This document shows, one piece after another, positions 35,362 to 43,338 of a stretch of DNA of 64,000 nucleotides. The position numbers and the translations under genes were made by a program. Positions within the stretch are counted from its first letter, which is position 1; each line of letters opens with the position of its first letter. The stretch lies in the NCBI RefSeq assembly GCF_000952855.1, contig NZ_JSVU01000010.1, forward strand, positions 34,798 through 98,797, read 5' to 3'. Below the pieces are notes generated by a model. It saw only the letters and a list, made by a program, of their open reading frames with translations. It was not told where the DNA came from and ran no database searches. Origin of the DNA: Aequorivita vladivostokensis (GTDB lineage: Bacteria; Bacteroidota; Bacteroidia; Flavobacteriales; Flavobacteriaceae).

Positions 35362-36111
35362 TTATCGCTTTCGTCTTCGCAGCTTTTTGCTGTTTATTTT
35401 TTTCTGAAATGCCCTGCTGTGTTTCAGCATTAGGGCGTGCGTTTCTTCGTAACTTTTACCGTAAAGTTTCGCGTATTCGGCCGCCATTATTTTCACCATT
35501 GTTTTTGAAAGCCACAACCTGCGGAAGTTACGCATGCGCTTTTCAAAAGTCATTTCCTCAAAACGCATTCGGTTCAAATCAATTAAATAGAAATCGTAAT
35601 TGTCGTTGCCGTTGTCCATTATCAAGGTATTTCCCGGGGAATGGTCTAAAAAATTTACGTCGTTTTCGTGCAACTTAAAAGTGAATTGGGTAAACTGCCT
35701 TAAAATTTCGTTACGCTTTTTAAATCGGGGATTATGTATCAATTCCCGAAAATCAAAATCGTAGTTAATCTGTTCGCTTACGTAGAAACTCTCCTTTAAT
35801 CCGCCCGAAAAAAATTCCAAATACGCCACGGGAAAGGGCGTTTTTATTCCAAAGCCAATTAATTTTGTAGCGTATTCAAAAGAGCGCCGGGCCTTGCTTT
35901 TCCGCAGATATTGATACACGAGCGACTGAAAGGCGTTGGGAGTTTTAAACTTTTTTATATTTAGGGAACGGCCTTCGAGCTGCACGGTTTTAATAATATT
36001 GCGTTCGCCCTTGGTCACGTATTCACCTGTTTTGAAAAAATTATGGAGCACATCGCTTAGCTTTGCGGCCATTTGGGAATAATCTGGGTGAATAACAAAA
36101 TTTTCCTGCAT
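35362..36111 (-). CDS. LPS core kinase-like protein (Kdo/WaaP-InaA type)
   Basis: This 249-residue protein has the protein-kinase-like fold of lipopolysaccharide kinases: KTPNAFQSLVYQYLRKSKAR, a catalytic-loop region LHENDVNFLDHSPGNTLI and the metal site YDFYLIDLNRMRFEEM. Such enzymes phosphorylate Kdo or heptose in the inner core at the cytoplasmic face. The ATG at 36111 is chosen over 36183 because the longer version would overlap the divergent GT9 gene. It opens the surface-glycan cluster. Confidence 0.8.
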   Translation of the reverse strand: MQENFVIHPDYSQMAAKLSDVLHNFFKTGEYVTKGERNIIKTVQLEGRSLNIKKFKTPNAFQSLVYQYLRKSKARRSFEYATKLIGFGIKTPFPVAYLEFFSGGLKESFYVSEQINYDFDFRELIHNPRFKKRNEILRQFTQFTFKLHENDVNFLDHSPGNTLIMDNGNDNYDFYLIDLNRMRFEEMTFEKRMRNFRRLWLSKTMVKIMAAEYAKLYGKSYEETHALMLKHSRAFQKKINSKKLRRRKR

Positions 36112-36159
36112 TTTGAAAGAAGATAAAACCAAAAAAGGTATTTTGCGAAGGTAATCTAT

Positions 36160-37233
36160 ATGAAGAAAATTCTCGTTATACAAAACAAAAGAATTGGCGA
36201 TGTACTAATTAGTTCCGTCATTGCCAACAATATAAAAAAAGTCTTCCCGCAAAGTGAAGTGACTTATTTTGTCTATGATTATACCACGGGGGTTTTGGAG
36301 AACAACCCTAATATTGCCAAGATTATTTCAGTAAAGGAAAAGGAACTCAAAAAATTTCCGAAACTTTTACAGACTATTGCGAAGATTAGAAAGGAGAAAT
36401 ACGATATTATTTTCGACCCGTATTCCAAGTTCCAAAGTAGAATGATTTGCTTATTTTCTGGCGCGGAATACAGAATTGGACTAAAACGGGCGCACAAAGA
36501 ATTGAAACTTCCATTCTACACCCACCCAATCAGTTTTTTGGAACATCGCTCCAAAAACTGCGGCAAGGCAATTGAAGATAGAATTAATATGATTGCTTCG
36601 GTTTTCGACTTAAAAGAACCTGAGTACGCTCCAAAAATATTTCTTACGGAAGCTGAAAAAAATTACGACAGGATTGATTCCCTTCAAAAACCGATTATTA
36701 TGTTGGGCATTTTGGGCAGTACGCCCCAAAAATCGATGCCTTACGAATATATGGTTGAAATAATTGACTTTATCACTTCAAATTACAATGGCACCATTCT
36801 CTTTAACTATGCTCCCCATCAAAAAGACGAAGCGCTGAAGGTTTACGAAATGTGCCAAAATAAAGACCAAATAAACCTCGATATTTACGAAGACTCCATC
36901 CGTGGGTTCATCAAACTGATGAACCAATGCGACCTGTTGGTTTCCAACGAAGGCGGCAGTGTTCATATTACCAAGGCGCTCAAAAAACCTACCTTCACTA
37001 TCTATTCGCCTTATGTAAACAAAGAGCATTGGTGCAGTTTTGAGGATGGCGACCATCACGATTCAATTCATTTATTGGAAGAAAAGCCCGATCTTTTCAG
37101 CAGTTTTACTTTAGAGGAACGAAGGCGAATTGAGCAAGACCCACATTCACTTTACAAACAATTGACCCCCGAAATGATTTTTGAAAAATTAAAGCCGTTT
37201 TTGGCGCATCATCTTAACAACCACGGCACTTGA
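36160..37233 (+). CDS. Glycosyltransferase family 9 (heptosyltransferase-like)
   Basis: This 357-residue GT-B enzyme starts KKILVIQNKRIGDVLISSVI, the GT9 N-terminal motif. The C-terminal donor-binding motif is VSNEGGSVHITKALKKPTFT. GT9 enzymes add heptose or a related sugar to the LPS core. It is divergent from the LPS kinase, with a 48-nt gap, and overlaps the following methyltransferase start by 4 nt, so the two are coupled. Confidence 0.85.
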   Translation: MKKILVIQNKRIGDVLISSVIANNIKKVFPQSEVTYFVYDYTTGVLENNPNIAKIISVKEKELKKFPKLLQTIAKIRKEKYDIIFDPYSKFQSRMICLFSGAEYRIGLKRAHKELKLPFYTHPISFLEHRSKNCGKAIEDRINMIASVFDLKEPEYAPKIFLTEAEKNYDRIDSLQKPIIMLGILGSTPQKSMPYEYMVEIIDFITSNYNGTILFNYAPHQKDEALKVYEMCQNKDQINLDIYEDSIRGFIKLMNQCDLLVSNEGGSVHITKALKKPTFTIYSPYVNKEHWCSFEDGDHHDSIHLLEEKPDLFSSFTLEERRRIEQDPHSLYKQLTPEMIFEKLKPFLAHHLNNHGT

Positions 37234-37811
37234 ATTTACTGGACAAATTTCATAACTGGCGAAGAAAGCAACGATGGAACCGACAATATAAAAAAGGACG
37301 GTGGCAAAGCCTGCGTAGCGAAAAGGAAGCATTGCGCTACCAAAAAATCATTGAATATATAAACCGTTTTTCACCTAAAAGCCCGAGTATTTTAGATATT
37401 GGTTGTGGCGATGGTTTGCTTACGGAACGAATGAGTCCCGAAGATTACTCCTATTTTTTAGGATTGGATTTTTCAAAGGAATCCATAAAAATTGCAAGTG
37501 AAAAGAATTTGCCTAAAGCCGAATTTCTCGCTGCCGATGCCGTAAAATTTCAACCGCAACAGGATTTTGATGTAATCGTTTTCAATGAAGCATTTTACTA
37601 CATTCACGAAACCGAAAAGCAAAATGTACTTGACCGGATGTTGTCAAAACTAACTGACGGGGGAATTATTATAACCTCCATTTATCGCGAAGGCCACGGT
37701 TGCTGGGAATATTTTAAAGAAGATAAAAGGCTAAAGGAACTTGATTTTACAACGGTTAAAACCGATGAAGAACTTCGTTATTGGAAAATTGGAGTTTACA
37801 AAAAGAATTAA
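37230..37811 (+). CDS. Class I SAM-dependent methyltransferase
   Basis: This 193-residue methyltransferase has motif I SILDIGCGDGLLTERM (about 50-65) and motif II/III regions FLAADAVKF and DFDVIVFNEAFYYI. It starts at a TTG that overlaps the GT9 stop codon (TTGA), indicating coupling. The basic N-terminus (NWRRKQRWNRQYKKGRWQSL) is unusual. It probably methylates a sugar or lipid precursor made in this cluster; the substrate is inference. Confidence 0.8.
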   Translation: MNLLDKFHNWRRKQRWNRQYKKGRWQSLRSEKEALRYQKIIEYINRFSPKSPSILDIGCGDGLLTERMSPEDYSYFLGLDFSKESIKIASEKNLPKAEFLAADAVKFQPQQDFDVIVFNEAFYYIHETEKQNVLDRMLSKLTDGGIIITSIYREGHGCWEYFKEDKRLKELDFTTVKTDEELRYWKIGVYKKN

Positions 37812-37817
37812 ACAGTT

Positions 37818-39479
37818 TTAATTTTCAACCGTCGTTTCCTTTGAAACGATGCCGTAATCCGTCCAAACCCGCTTTTCCTTTTTCGTCACCCTTCGGATGG
37901 CCTTATTTTTTATAAACATTTCCTTTCGCACATACCCGCGCTCGTGGTCCAAATGCAATGTAACCGTGCTATAGCGAATCTGTAAGGGCTTGATGCCGTA
38001 ATTCATAAGCCGCTCCCCCATTTCACGGTCCTCGCCGCCGTACTGCATGCGCTCATCAAATCCGTTTACCGCCAAAATATCCTTTTTCCAGCCAGAGGCG
38101 TTGTTGCCGTCCCAGGTAGCACTGGTGGGCGTAAAGGTGTTTAAAATATCTTCCTTTAGACCATAGGATGTTAGTTTGTTCAGTTTAAAAGTCTTTTTTA
38201 GGCCGTGCTTTAAAAGCCATTTCGCGTTAAAACAGCGCTGTGTTACAATATCGTCCTTGGTAATCTGCTTCGAAATTTTCATCGAAAGCTTGAAATATCC
38301 AGCCGACAGAAAACAGCCCGGACGGCTCAGGCCCAAATGGGTTGAGACCAAATCGTTCCTCGGAATACAGTCGCCATCGGTAAAAATTAAATAATCACCT
38401 TTAGCAACTTTTATGGCTTTGTTCAAGATTTTAGTCTTTTGAAAACCGTGGTCTTCCTGCCAAACGTGGGTGATTTTCAGAGAAGAGTTTACTATAAAGG
38501 AATCGATTAATTTTTTTGTTTCTTCAGTAGAACCATCATCGGCGATTATAATTTCAAAATTCTTTTCCAGCTGTTGTTCAAAGCCCCACAACGCTTTTTT
38601 AAGCCATTCCGGCTGGTTGTAGGTGCTGACGATTACCGAAACAAAGGGACCAATATTGTCATCCTTTACAATTCCAAAAGGCGTCCATTTCTTCCTTTTA
38701 TCGCGCGTTTGCTTGCGGATGGCAAGATTTTTATTGATGGAATCCTGGTTCTTGTAGCCACGTGGATGGTCCAAATGGAGCACTACCGCATTGTACCGAA
38801 TCTGTTTACTTTTCAGGCCGTAATTAATCAACCGTTCGCCCAGTTCGCGGTCCTGCCCGCCGTACTGCATGCGTTCGTCAAACCCGTTTACTGCAATGAT
38901 ATCCTTTTTCCACCCCGAAGCGTTATGGCCGTTCCAACTGGCATTGGTGGGTGTAAACCTATTGAGGAGGTACGCCTTGAAGGGCCCAGAATACAGCTTG
39001 TTGTTCTTAAAGGAAGATTGCAGTCCGTGCTTTTTCAACCAAGAAACATCAAAGCATTTTTCAGAATAAATATCCTCCTTCGTTATGCTTTTTGAAATAT
39101 CCAAGGGCAACATAAAATAGCCGCCAGAGAGGAAATAACCCTCTTCCCGAAATTTAACGTGCTGCTCCACAAAATCCTTTCTCGGAATGCAGTCGCCATC
39201 GCTCATGATAATGTATTCTGTGCTGCACTGCAAAATTGCCTTATTGAGAATCTGCGATTTCTGAAAACCTTTATCTTCGTGCCACACGTGGATGATGGGA
39301 TAAAAGACTTCGGCCTCCATTCTTTTTAGCAGCTGCCGTGTTTCGTCATTAGAGCCATCATCCGCAATTACAACCTCGAACTGTCTGTACGTCTGATTGT
39401 TATAACCATAGAGTACCTTTTCCAGCCATTCGCGGGAATTGTAGGTACTGATAATTACGGAAGTATCAATTGCAGTCAT
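37818..39479 (-). CDS. Tandem-domain glycosyltransferase family 2 protein
   Basis: This 553-residue protein contains two complete GT2 catalytic domains with galactosyltransferase-type C-terminal parts. Domain 1 (about 5-255) has VIISTYNSREWLEKVLYGYN, the DGDCIPR donor site and NGFDERMQYGGQDRELGERL. Domain 2 (about 278-545) has VIVSTYNQPEWLKKALWGFE, again DGDCIPR, and NGFDERMQYGGEDREMGERL. Very similar repeats point to an internal duplication. It resembles bifunctional polymerases such as chondroitin synthase, so it may make an alternating disaccharide. A TATCTTTG element lies 8 nt before its ATG. Confidence 0.83.
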   Translation of the reverse strand: MTAIDTSVIISTYNSREWLEKVLYGYNNQTYRQFEVVIADDGSNDETRQLLKRMEAEVFYPIIHVWHEDKGFQKSQILNKAILQCSTEYIIMSDGDCIPRKDFVEQHVKFREEGYFLSGGYFMLPLDISKSITKEDIYSEKCFDVSWLKKHGLQSSFKNNKLYSGPFKAYLLNRFTPTNASWNGHNASGWKKDIIAVNGFDERMQYGGQDRELGERLINYGLKSKQIRYNAVVLHLDHPRGYKNQDSINKNLAIRKQTRDKRKKWTPFGIVKDDNIGPFVSVIVSTYNQPEWLKKALWGFEQQLEKNFEIIIADDGSTEETKKLIDSFIVNSSLKITHVWQEDHGFQKTKILNKAIKVAKGDYLIFTDGDCIPRNDLVSTHLGLSRPGCFLSAGYFKLSMKISKQITKDDIVTQRCFNAKWLLKHGLKKTFKLNKLTSYGLKEDILNTFTPTSATWDGNNASGWKKDILAVNGFDERMQYGGEDREMGERLMNYGIKPLQIRYSTVTLHLDHERGYVRKEMFIKNKAIRRVTKKEKRVWTDYGIVSKETTVEN

Positions 39480-39486
39480 AGTCTGG

Positions 39487-39494
39487 CAAAGATA
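39487..39494 (-). promoter_or_regulatory. Promoter -7 element of the tandem GT2 gene
   Basis: The minus strand reads TATCTTTG, 7 nt before the ATG at 39479. A start 4-7 nt downstream would make a nearly leaderless message, as at 9528. The element lies between the upstream methyltransferase stop codon (39498) and this gene. Confidence 0.45.
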
Positions 39495-39497
39495 AAG

Positions 39498-40457
39498 CTA
39501 TTTCCTGCGTAAATAAAAAGCAGCTTGGTCGCCTCTCCCCTCTTTATTGAGTTGTTTGGCCTTTTCATCGTATTTAAAATTTTCAACTTTTCTTTGCAAT
39601 GATTTTGATAAGCCTTTATCTTTTGGTGCGGAAAGCGGAATATCCTTTATATATTTTTCACTGCCGGTAAACTGGAAGTGCGTGGAATCGTATTCAATTT
39701 TATACAATTCAAAATTGGTCTTGTCGGCCAGCAGTTGCATACTTTTTTTTGAATGCAGAAAAAAGTGCCGTGGCGCGTCCAATTGTACCCAGTTAACTCC
39801 GTAATGCTCCCAGGCATACGAAGAAACCGTCGGGATACGAATGATGCAAACCCCATCCACGGCAAGAAGTTCGTGCACTTTCTGAAGGTTTTCCAAAGGG
39901 TCGGGCAAATGTTCAAAGGCGTGGTGATAGGTGATAATATCGTAACTACCATCCATGTCGTAAACACTGCTTTTCTTTATGGTGAGCCCGTTTTCATATT
40001 TAATTGTTTCCTTTAAATAGGGGTCGCAGCCCATTACATTCTTAAAACCCACTTCGGCCAAGGGGTACAGGAAATTTCTACCATTGCCACAACCAACATC
40101 AAGAATGCGGGTTTCCTTATTTACGTTTAATCCTATAAAGATGGCGTATTCCTTTTTCCCTAAAATTTTCCCCAAGGTATTTTGGTAAACAGGTCCGCCA
40201 AGAACCGCAGCTTCGTATTGTTTCTTTTTAATCGCGCCTTTTGTTCCAGTAAATTTCTTGCCGTCATAAGTGTCAAAACTGTAATAATCGCCGGGATAAT
40301 ACTTGCCCATATCCGCTGGAAATTCCGCAATCTGCAAGCAACCACAACTGGAACATTGAAAATATTCAAAAGTTTCGCGCAAGCCGTACATCATTTCTTT
40401 GGCTGTAAAAGTTTCGTTTTCTTCGGAATTGCCACAAATTCTGCAAGTGTTTCCCAT
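39498..40457 (-). CDS. SAM-dependent methyltransferase with N-terminal zinc-ribbon-like motif
   Basis: This 319-residue protein begins with paired cysteines (CRICG at about 5-9, CSSCGC at about 35-40), probably a zinc ribbon, then a Methyltransf_23-type domain with ILDVGCGNGRNFLYPL (about 117-132) and SYDIITYHHAFEHLPDPLEN. Such proteins are common in O-antigen and core clusters, where they methylate sugars or lipid-linked intermediates. It has its own promoter and precedes the tandem GT2 gene on the same strand. Confidence 0.82.
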   Translation of the reverse strand: MGNTCRICGNSEENETFTAKEMMYGLRETFEYFQCSSCGCLQIAEFPADMGKYYPGDYYSFDTYDGKKFTGTKGAIKKKQYEAAVLGGPVYQNTLGKILGKKEYAIFIGLNVNKETRILDVGCGNGRNFLYPLAEVGFKNVMGCDPYLKETIKYENGLTIKKSSVYDMDGSYDIITYHHAFEHLPDPLENLQKVHELLAVDGVCIIRIPTVSSYAWEHYGVNWVQLDAPRHFFLHSKKSMQLLADKTNFELYKIEYDSTHFQFTGSEKYIKDIPLSAPKDKGLSKSLQRKVENFKYDEKAKQLNKEGRGDQAAFYLRRK

Positions 40458-40480
40458 AAATTGAAAATTGCTTTAAGCTC

Positions 40481-40488
40481 CAAAGATA
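40481..40488 (-). promoter_or_regulatory. Promoter -7 element of the zinc-ribbon methyltransferase gene
   Basis: The minus strand reads TATCTTTG (TAnnTTTG), 23 nt before the ATG at 40457. The -33 position lacks a clear TTG. The element lies in the 90-nt divergent region shared with the toxin-antitoxin genes. Confidence 0.45.
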
Positions 40489-40503
40489 AAGTTATTTACT
40501 AAG

Positions 40504-40534
40504 TTGCCTCAGAAATTGAAAAGTTGTAATTTAG
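40504..40534 (+). promoter_or_regulatory. Candidate promoter of the toxin-antitoxin pair
   Basis: TTG (40504-40506), a 20-nt spacer and TAATTTAG (40527-40534) fit the Bacteroidota promoter with a 2-base deviation in the -7 element. The start would lie near 40541, only about 7 nt before the antitoxin ATG. Confidence 0.4.
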
Positions 40535-40547
40535 ATAAAAATACAGA

Positions 40548-40733
40548 ATGATGATTACTAAAAGTTTTCTGCAAAAACATATCGATAATTTTCCCGATGA
40601 ATTTACTATTGAGGAGTTGATTGAACGCTTCATATTTATAGACAAGCTTGAAAAACGAATTGAAAAATCTAATCGAAACGACACAATTAGTGAAGAAGAA
40701 TTAGAAAACGAAATGCAGCAATGGTTCAAATAA
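40548..40733 (+). CDS. Putative antitoxin of a RelE/ParE pair
   Basis: This 61-residue acidic protein begins MMITKSFLQKHIDNFPDEFT. An EFTIEELIERFIFIDKLEKR segment and the acidic tail EEELENEMQQWFK follow. This composition is typical of short antitoxins next to ParE-like toxins in Bacteroidota. It overlaps the toxin gene by 13 nt. Either ATG at 40548 or 40551 could be used. No DNA-binding domain is obvious, so autoregulation is uncertain. Confidence 0.72.
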   Translation: MMITKSFLQKHIDNFPDEFTIEELIERFIFIDKLEKRIEKSNRNDTISEEELENEMQQWFK

Positions 40734-41020
40734 AATGGCTTCGTGATGCTAGCATTGATTTAAAGGAAATTTATGAATATATTTCGACTGATTCAAGGTT
40801 ATACGCACGGCAGCAGGTAGAGAAAATAAAACGAGCTACAGAAATTATTAAAACGCATCCAAATATTGGTAAGCTTGTGGAAGAAATGAAGGATCCAAAT
40901 ATCAGGGAATTAGTAGAAGGAAATTACAGAATTATTTACAGGACAGTCAGTTCAAAAAAAGTTCATATTTTAATGGTCCATCATGGAGCCAGAGACCTTT
41001 TCAGGAGAATAAAAAGCTAG
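40721..41020 (+). CDS. RelE/ParE-family toxin
   Basis: This 99-residue basic protein starts MVQIKWLRDASIDLKEIYEY and ends with VHHGARDLFRRI. NPNIREL/NYRIIYRTVSSKKVHI-type segments are characteristic of the ParE/RelE fold. ParE-like toxins inhibit gyrase and RelE-like toxins cleave mRNA; the sequence looks more ParE-like. It overlaps the antitoxin gene, as usual for type II pairs, and sits inside the glycan cluster 2 nt before a GT2 gene. Confidence 0.85.
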   Translation: MVQIKWLRDASIDLKEIYEYISTDSRLYARQQVEKIKRATEIIKTHPNIGKLVEEMKDPNIRELVEGNYRIIYRTVSSKKVHILMVHHGARDLFRRIKS

Positions 41021-41022
41021 CT

Positions 41023-41760
41023 ATGCCAACCCTTTCAGTTATCATCCCCACTTTCAACGAAGAAGCATACATTGAAGATGCCTTATTTTCAGTAGCTTTC
41101 GCCGATGAAATTATTGTAATCGATTCCTTCAGTACAGACAAAACCCCTGAAATAGCAAAGAAATACGCCACCAAATTCCTGCAACGAAAATTCGATAATT
41201 TTTCAAACCAGAAAAATTTCGCTTTAAAAGAAGCCACTGGCGATTGGGTGCTATTTTTGGACGCCGATGAACGCGTTACCCATTCTTTGGAAGCCGAAAT
41301 AAAAGCAACCCTCCAAAACCCCAAACACGGCGGGTACAAGATAAATTTCCCGCATTTTTATATGAACCGTTTTCTCTATCATCACAGCGATGACGTGCTT
41401 CGGCTCGTAAAGCGCAATGGGGCGGAATATTCCGGAGCGGTTCATGAAAAACTTACTTGCCAGGGCAGCATTGGGAAACTGAAAAATAAAATGTTGCATT
41501 TTACCTATAAAGGCCTCGACAATTATATTTCGAAAAAAGAATCGTATGCTTGGTTTCAAGCGCAGCAACTGTTTGATAAAGGCAAAAAAGTCACTTGGTT
41601 CCACCTCTTTTTCAAGCCCAGTTATCGGTTTTTCCGTTCCTTCATTTTAAAAGGCGGTTTCCGCGACGGCGTTCCGGGAATGACCGTAGCCGCCGTAAAT
41701 GCGTATGGTGTTTTTGAACGGTATGTGAAGTTGATGCTGTTGCAGAGAAAGGCTTCCTAG
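41023..41760 (+). CDS. Glycosyltransferase family 2 (WaaE/KdtX-like)
   Basis: This 245-residue GT2 enzyme has LSVIIPTFNEEAYIEDALFS at the N-terminus, DEIIVIDSFSTDKTPEIAKK and the donor-site WVLFLDADERV (DxD). The C-terminal FVKSFILKGGFRDG-like segment (here FRSFILKGGFRDGVPGMTVA) matches LPS inner-core beta-1,4-glucosyltransferases. It has a clear paralogue at 42562. It directly follows the toxin gene (2 nt), so the toxin-antitoxin pair may be co-transcribed with it. Confidence 0.87.
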   Translation: MPTLSVIIPTFNEEAYIEDALFSVAFADEIIVIDSFSTDKTPEIAKKYATKFLQRKFDNFSNQKNFALKEATGDWVLFLDADERVTHSLEAEIKATLQNPKHGGYKINFPHFYMNRFLYHHSDDVLRLVKRNGAEYSGAVHEKLTCQGSIGKLKNKMLHFTYKGLDNYISKKESYAWFQAQQLFDKGKKVTWFHLFFKPSYRFFRSFILKGGFRDGVPGMTVAAVNAYGVFERYVKLMLLQRKAS

Positions 41761-41799
41761 CCCGCCGCGGCGGGTTAGGGGGCTAGGGATTAGAGGCTT
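41761..41799. repeat. CCGCCGCGGCGG palindrome followed by four 7-nt units
   Basis: CCCGCCGCGGCGGG (41761-41774) is a perfect palindrome whose core is shared with 10254-10265. The heptamers GGGTTAG, GGGGCTA, GGGATTA and GAGGCTT (41772-41799) follow in register. The stretch is between convergent genes and could terminate both. Confidence 0.5.
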
Positions 41800-42502
41800 A
41801 AAAAAACTTCCCAAACCGAATTTTCTGTCGAAACTTCAACATGGAGAATTCCCCCTTTACATCAATGCGTTGGATTTCATAGGGGTTTTTAAAGGGAAAC
41901 GTATTTATTCTATTGCCGATGCGCAGCCCGTATTCAATGCCGTTTTGTGAAAGTATTTTCTTAAAGATTTCATTCCGCTTTTTTTCCTTTGGAAATTTGC
42001 CGTACGGATAGGCCAAAACAGGCGAAAAATTCAATTCATTTTCTGAGACGAATTCCAGGCAACGGCGGGTATCGGCTTCAATTTCGGCATTGGAAAGCTC
42101 GGTGTATTTTTTATGGTAAAAGGAATGGAAACCGAGCTCCACAATTTTTGGGTCGAGCTTTTTCAATTGTTCCGCCGTCATTATTTTTAGGGAAGAAGTA
42201 TTCCAAGTGTCGGTTCTTCCCAAAAAATCTAAAGGCACGAAAAAGGTGGCTTTCAGTTTGTATTTCTTCAGCAACGGAAGCGCCAGTTCCATTTGGCTCA
42301 CATAGCCATCGTCAAAAGTAATGACGATGTTTTTGCCTTTTGGCAGCGTCTTCAACTTGTCTAACTCCCGAAAATGGTAGGTTTTATAGCCGTTTTCAGC
42401 CAAATGTTTAAACTGCTTTTCAAGTTTTTCTACGGAAATGGTCAAACCTTCACCCTTTTCAGCAGTAACGTGGTGGTACATTAAAATAGGTAGTTTCGCC
42501 AT
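41798..42502 (-). CDS. Polysaccharide deacetylase (NodB-type)
   Basis: This 234-residue protein has the NodB-fold motifs PILMYHHVTAEKGEG, NIVITFDDGYVSQME (catalytic aspartates) and ELGFHSFYHKKY in place of the usual HTxxH-type site. Such enzymes remove N-acetyl groups from amino sugars. No signal peptide is seen from the ATG at 42502, so it may be cytoplasmic and act on a lipid-linked intermediate. An upstream in-frame start would add 15 non-conserved residues. It is divergent from the next GT2 gene. Confidence 0.83.
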   Translation of the reverse strand: MAKLPILMYHHVTAEKGEGLTISVEKLEKQFKHLAENGYKTYHFRELDKLKTLPKGKNIVITFDDGYVSQMELALPLLKKYKLKATFFVPLDFLGRTDTWNTSSLKIMTAEQLKKLDPKIVELGFHSFYHKKYTELSNAEIEADTRRCLEFVSENELNFSPVLAYPYGKFPKEKKRNEIFKKILSQNGIEYGLRIGNRINTFPFKNPYEIQRIDVKGEFSMLKFRQKIRFGKFF

Positions 42503-42561
42503 AACGGTTTTCAATTTTATACCTGTAAAATTATTACTTTTACGCAAACTACAAGCCGTTT

Positions 42562-43323
42562 TTGGAAAACCCTGTAAAAATCACCGCCCTTGCCATCACG
42601 CTCAACGAGGCCCACAATATTGAAGGCTATTTAAAGAGCCTTTGGTTTGCGGATGAAATTGTGATTGTGGATTCCTTTAGCAGCGATGATACGGCGGCTT
42701 TGGCTTCCAAACACGAAAAAGTGACGGTTTACCAACGAACCTTCGACAACTTTTCGGCACAGAAAAATTTCGCTATTTCAAAAGCAACGAACGATTGGGT
42801 AACCTTTTTCGATTTAGATGAAGAAGTAACGCCCGAGCTTGCAAATGAAATCGTTGAAAAGTTCAAAAATCCAAAAGCCATTGCCTATTTTGTAAAACGC
42901 GATTTCTATTTTATGGGGAAACGCATCAAATACAGTGGTTTGCAGAATGATTACATCATCCGATTTTTCAATAAAAACCATTGCCAATACAACGCAAACC
43001 TGGTCCACGAAACATTGGAAGCCGACGGCAGAACCGAAAATTTAAAGAACAGCCTGCCGCACCACACCTATAAATCTTTTGACGATTACACCGCAAAAAT
43101 GCACCAATACAGTGCGCTGCAGGCCCAAATGCTCTATAAAAAAGGGAAGAAACCAAATAATTACCATTTTCTGTTTCGCCCTTTTTATCGATTTTGGAAC
43201 CAGTTTATTTTTAGATTGGGTATTTTAGACGGAAAAGAAGGTTTCATTCTCGCCTACGTAAGCGCCTTTTCAGTGTTTAAACGGTACGTGAACCTTTGGC
43301 TTTTATACCGAAAAATTGACTAA
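42562..43323 (+). CDS. Glycosyltransferase family 2 (WaaE/KdtX-like), paralogue of the 41023 gene
   Basis: This 253-residue GT2 enzyme starts at TTG with ENPVKITALAITLNEAHNIE, then DEIVIVDSFSSDDTAALASK and FFDLDEEVTPEL in the donor site. It shares the YKSFDDYTAKMHQYSALQAQ-type C-terminal half with the 41023 gene (there YKGLDNYISKKESYAWFQAQ). Two related transferases in one cluster suggest consecutive sugars of the same core. The following GT4 gene begins 15 nt later. Confidence 0.86.
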   Translation: MENPVKITALAITLNEAHNIEGYLKSLWFADEIVIVDSFSSDDTAALASKHEKVTVYQRTFDNFSAQKNFAISKATNDWVTFFDLDEEVTPELANEIVEKFKNPKAIAYFVKRDFYFMGKRIKYSGLQNDYIIRFFNKNHCQYNANLVHETLEADGRTENLKNSLPHHTYKSFDDYTAKMHQYSALQAQMLYKKGKKPNNYHFLFRPFYRFWNQFIFRLGILDGKEGFILAYVSAFSVFKRYVNLWLLYRKID

Positions 43324-43338
43324 TCTTAAATCGCTACG

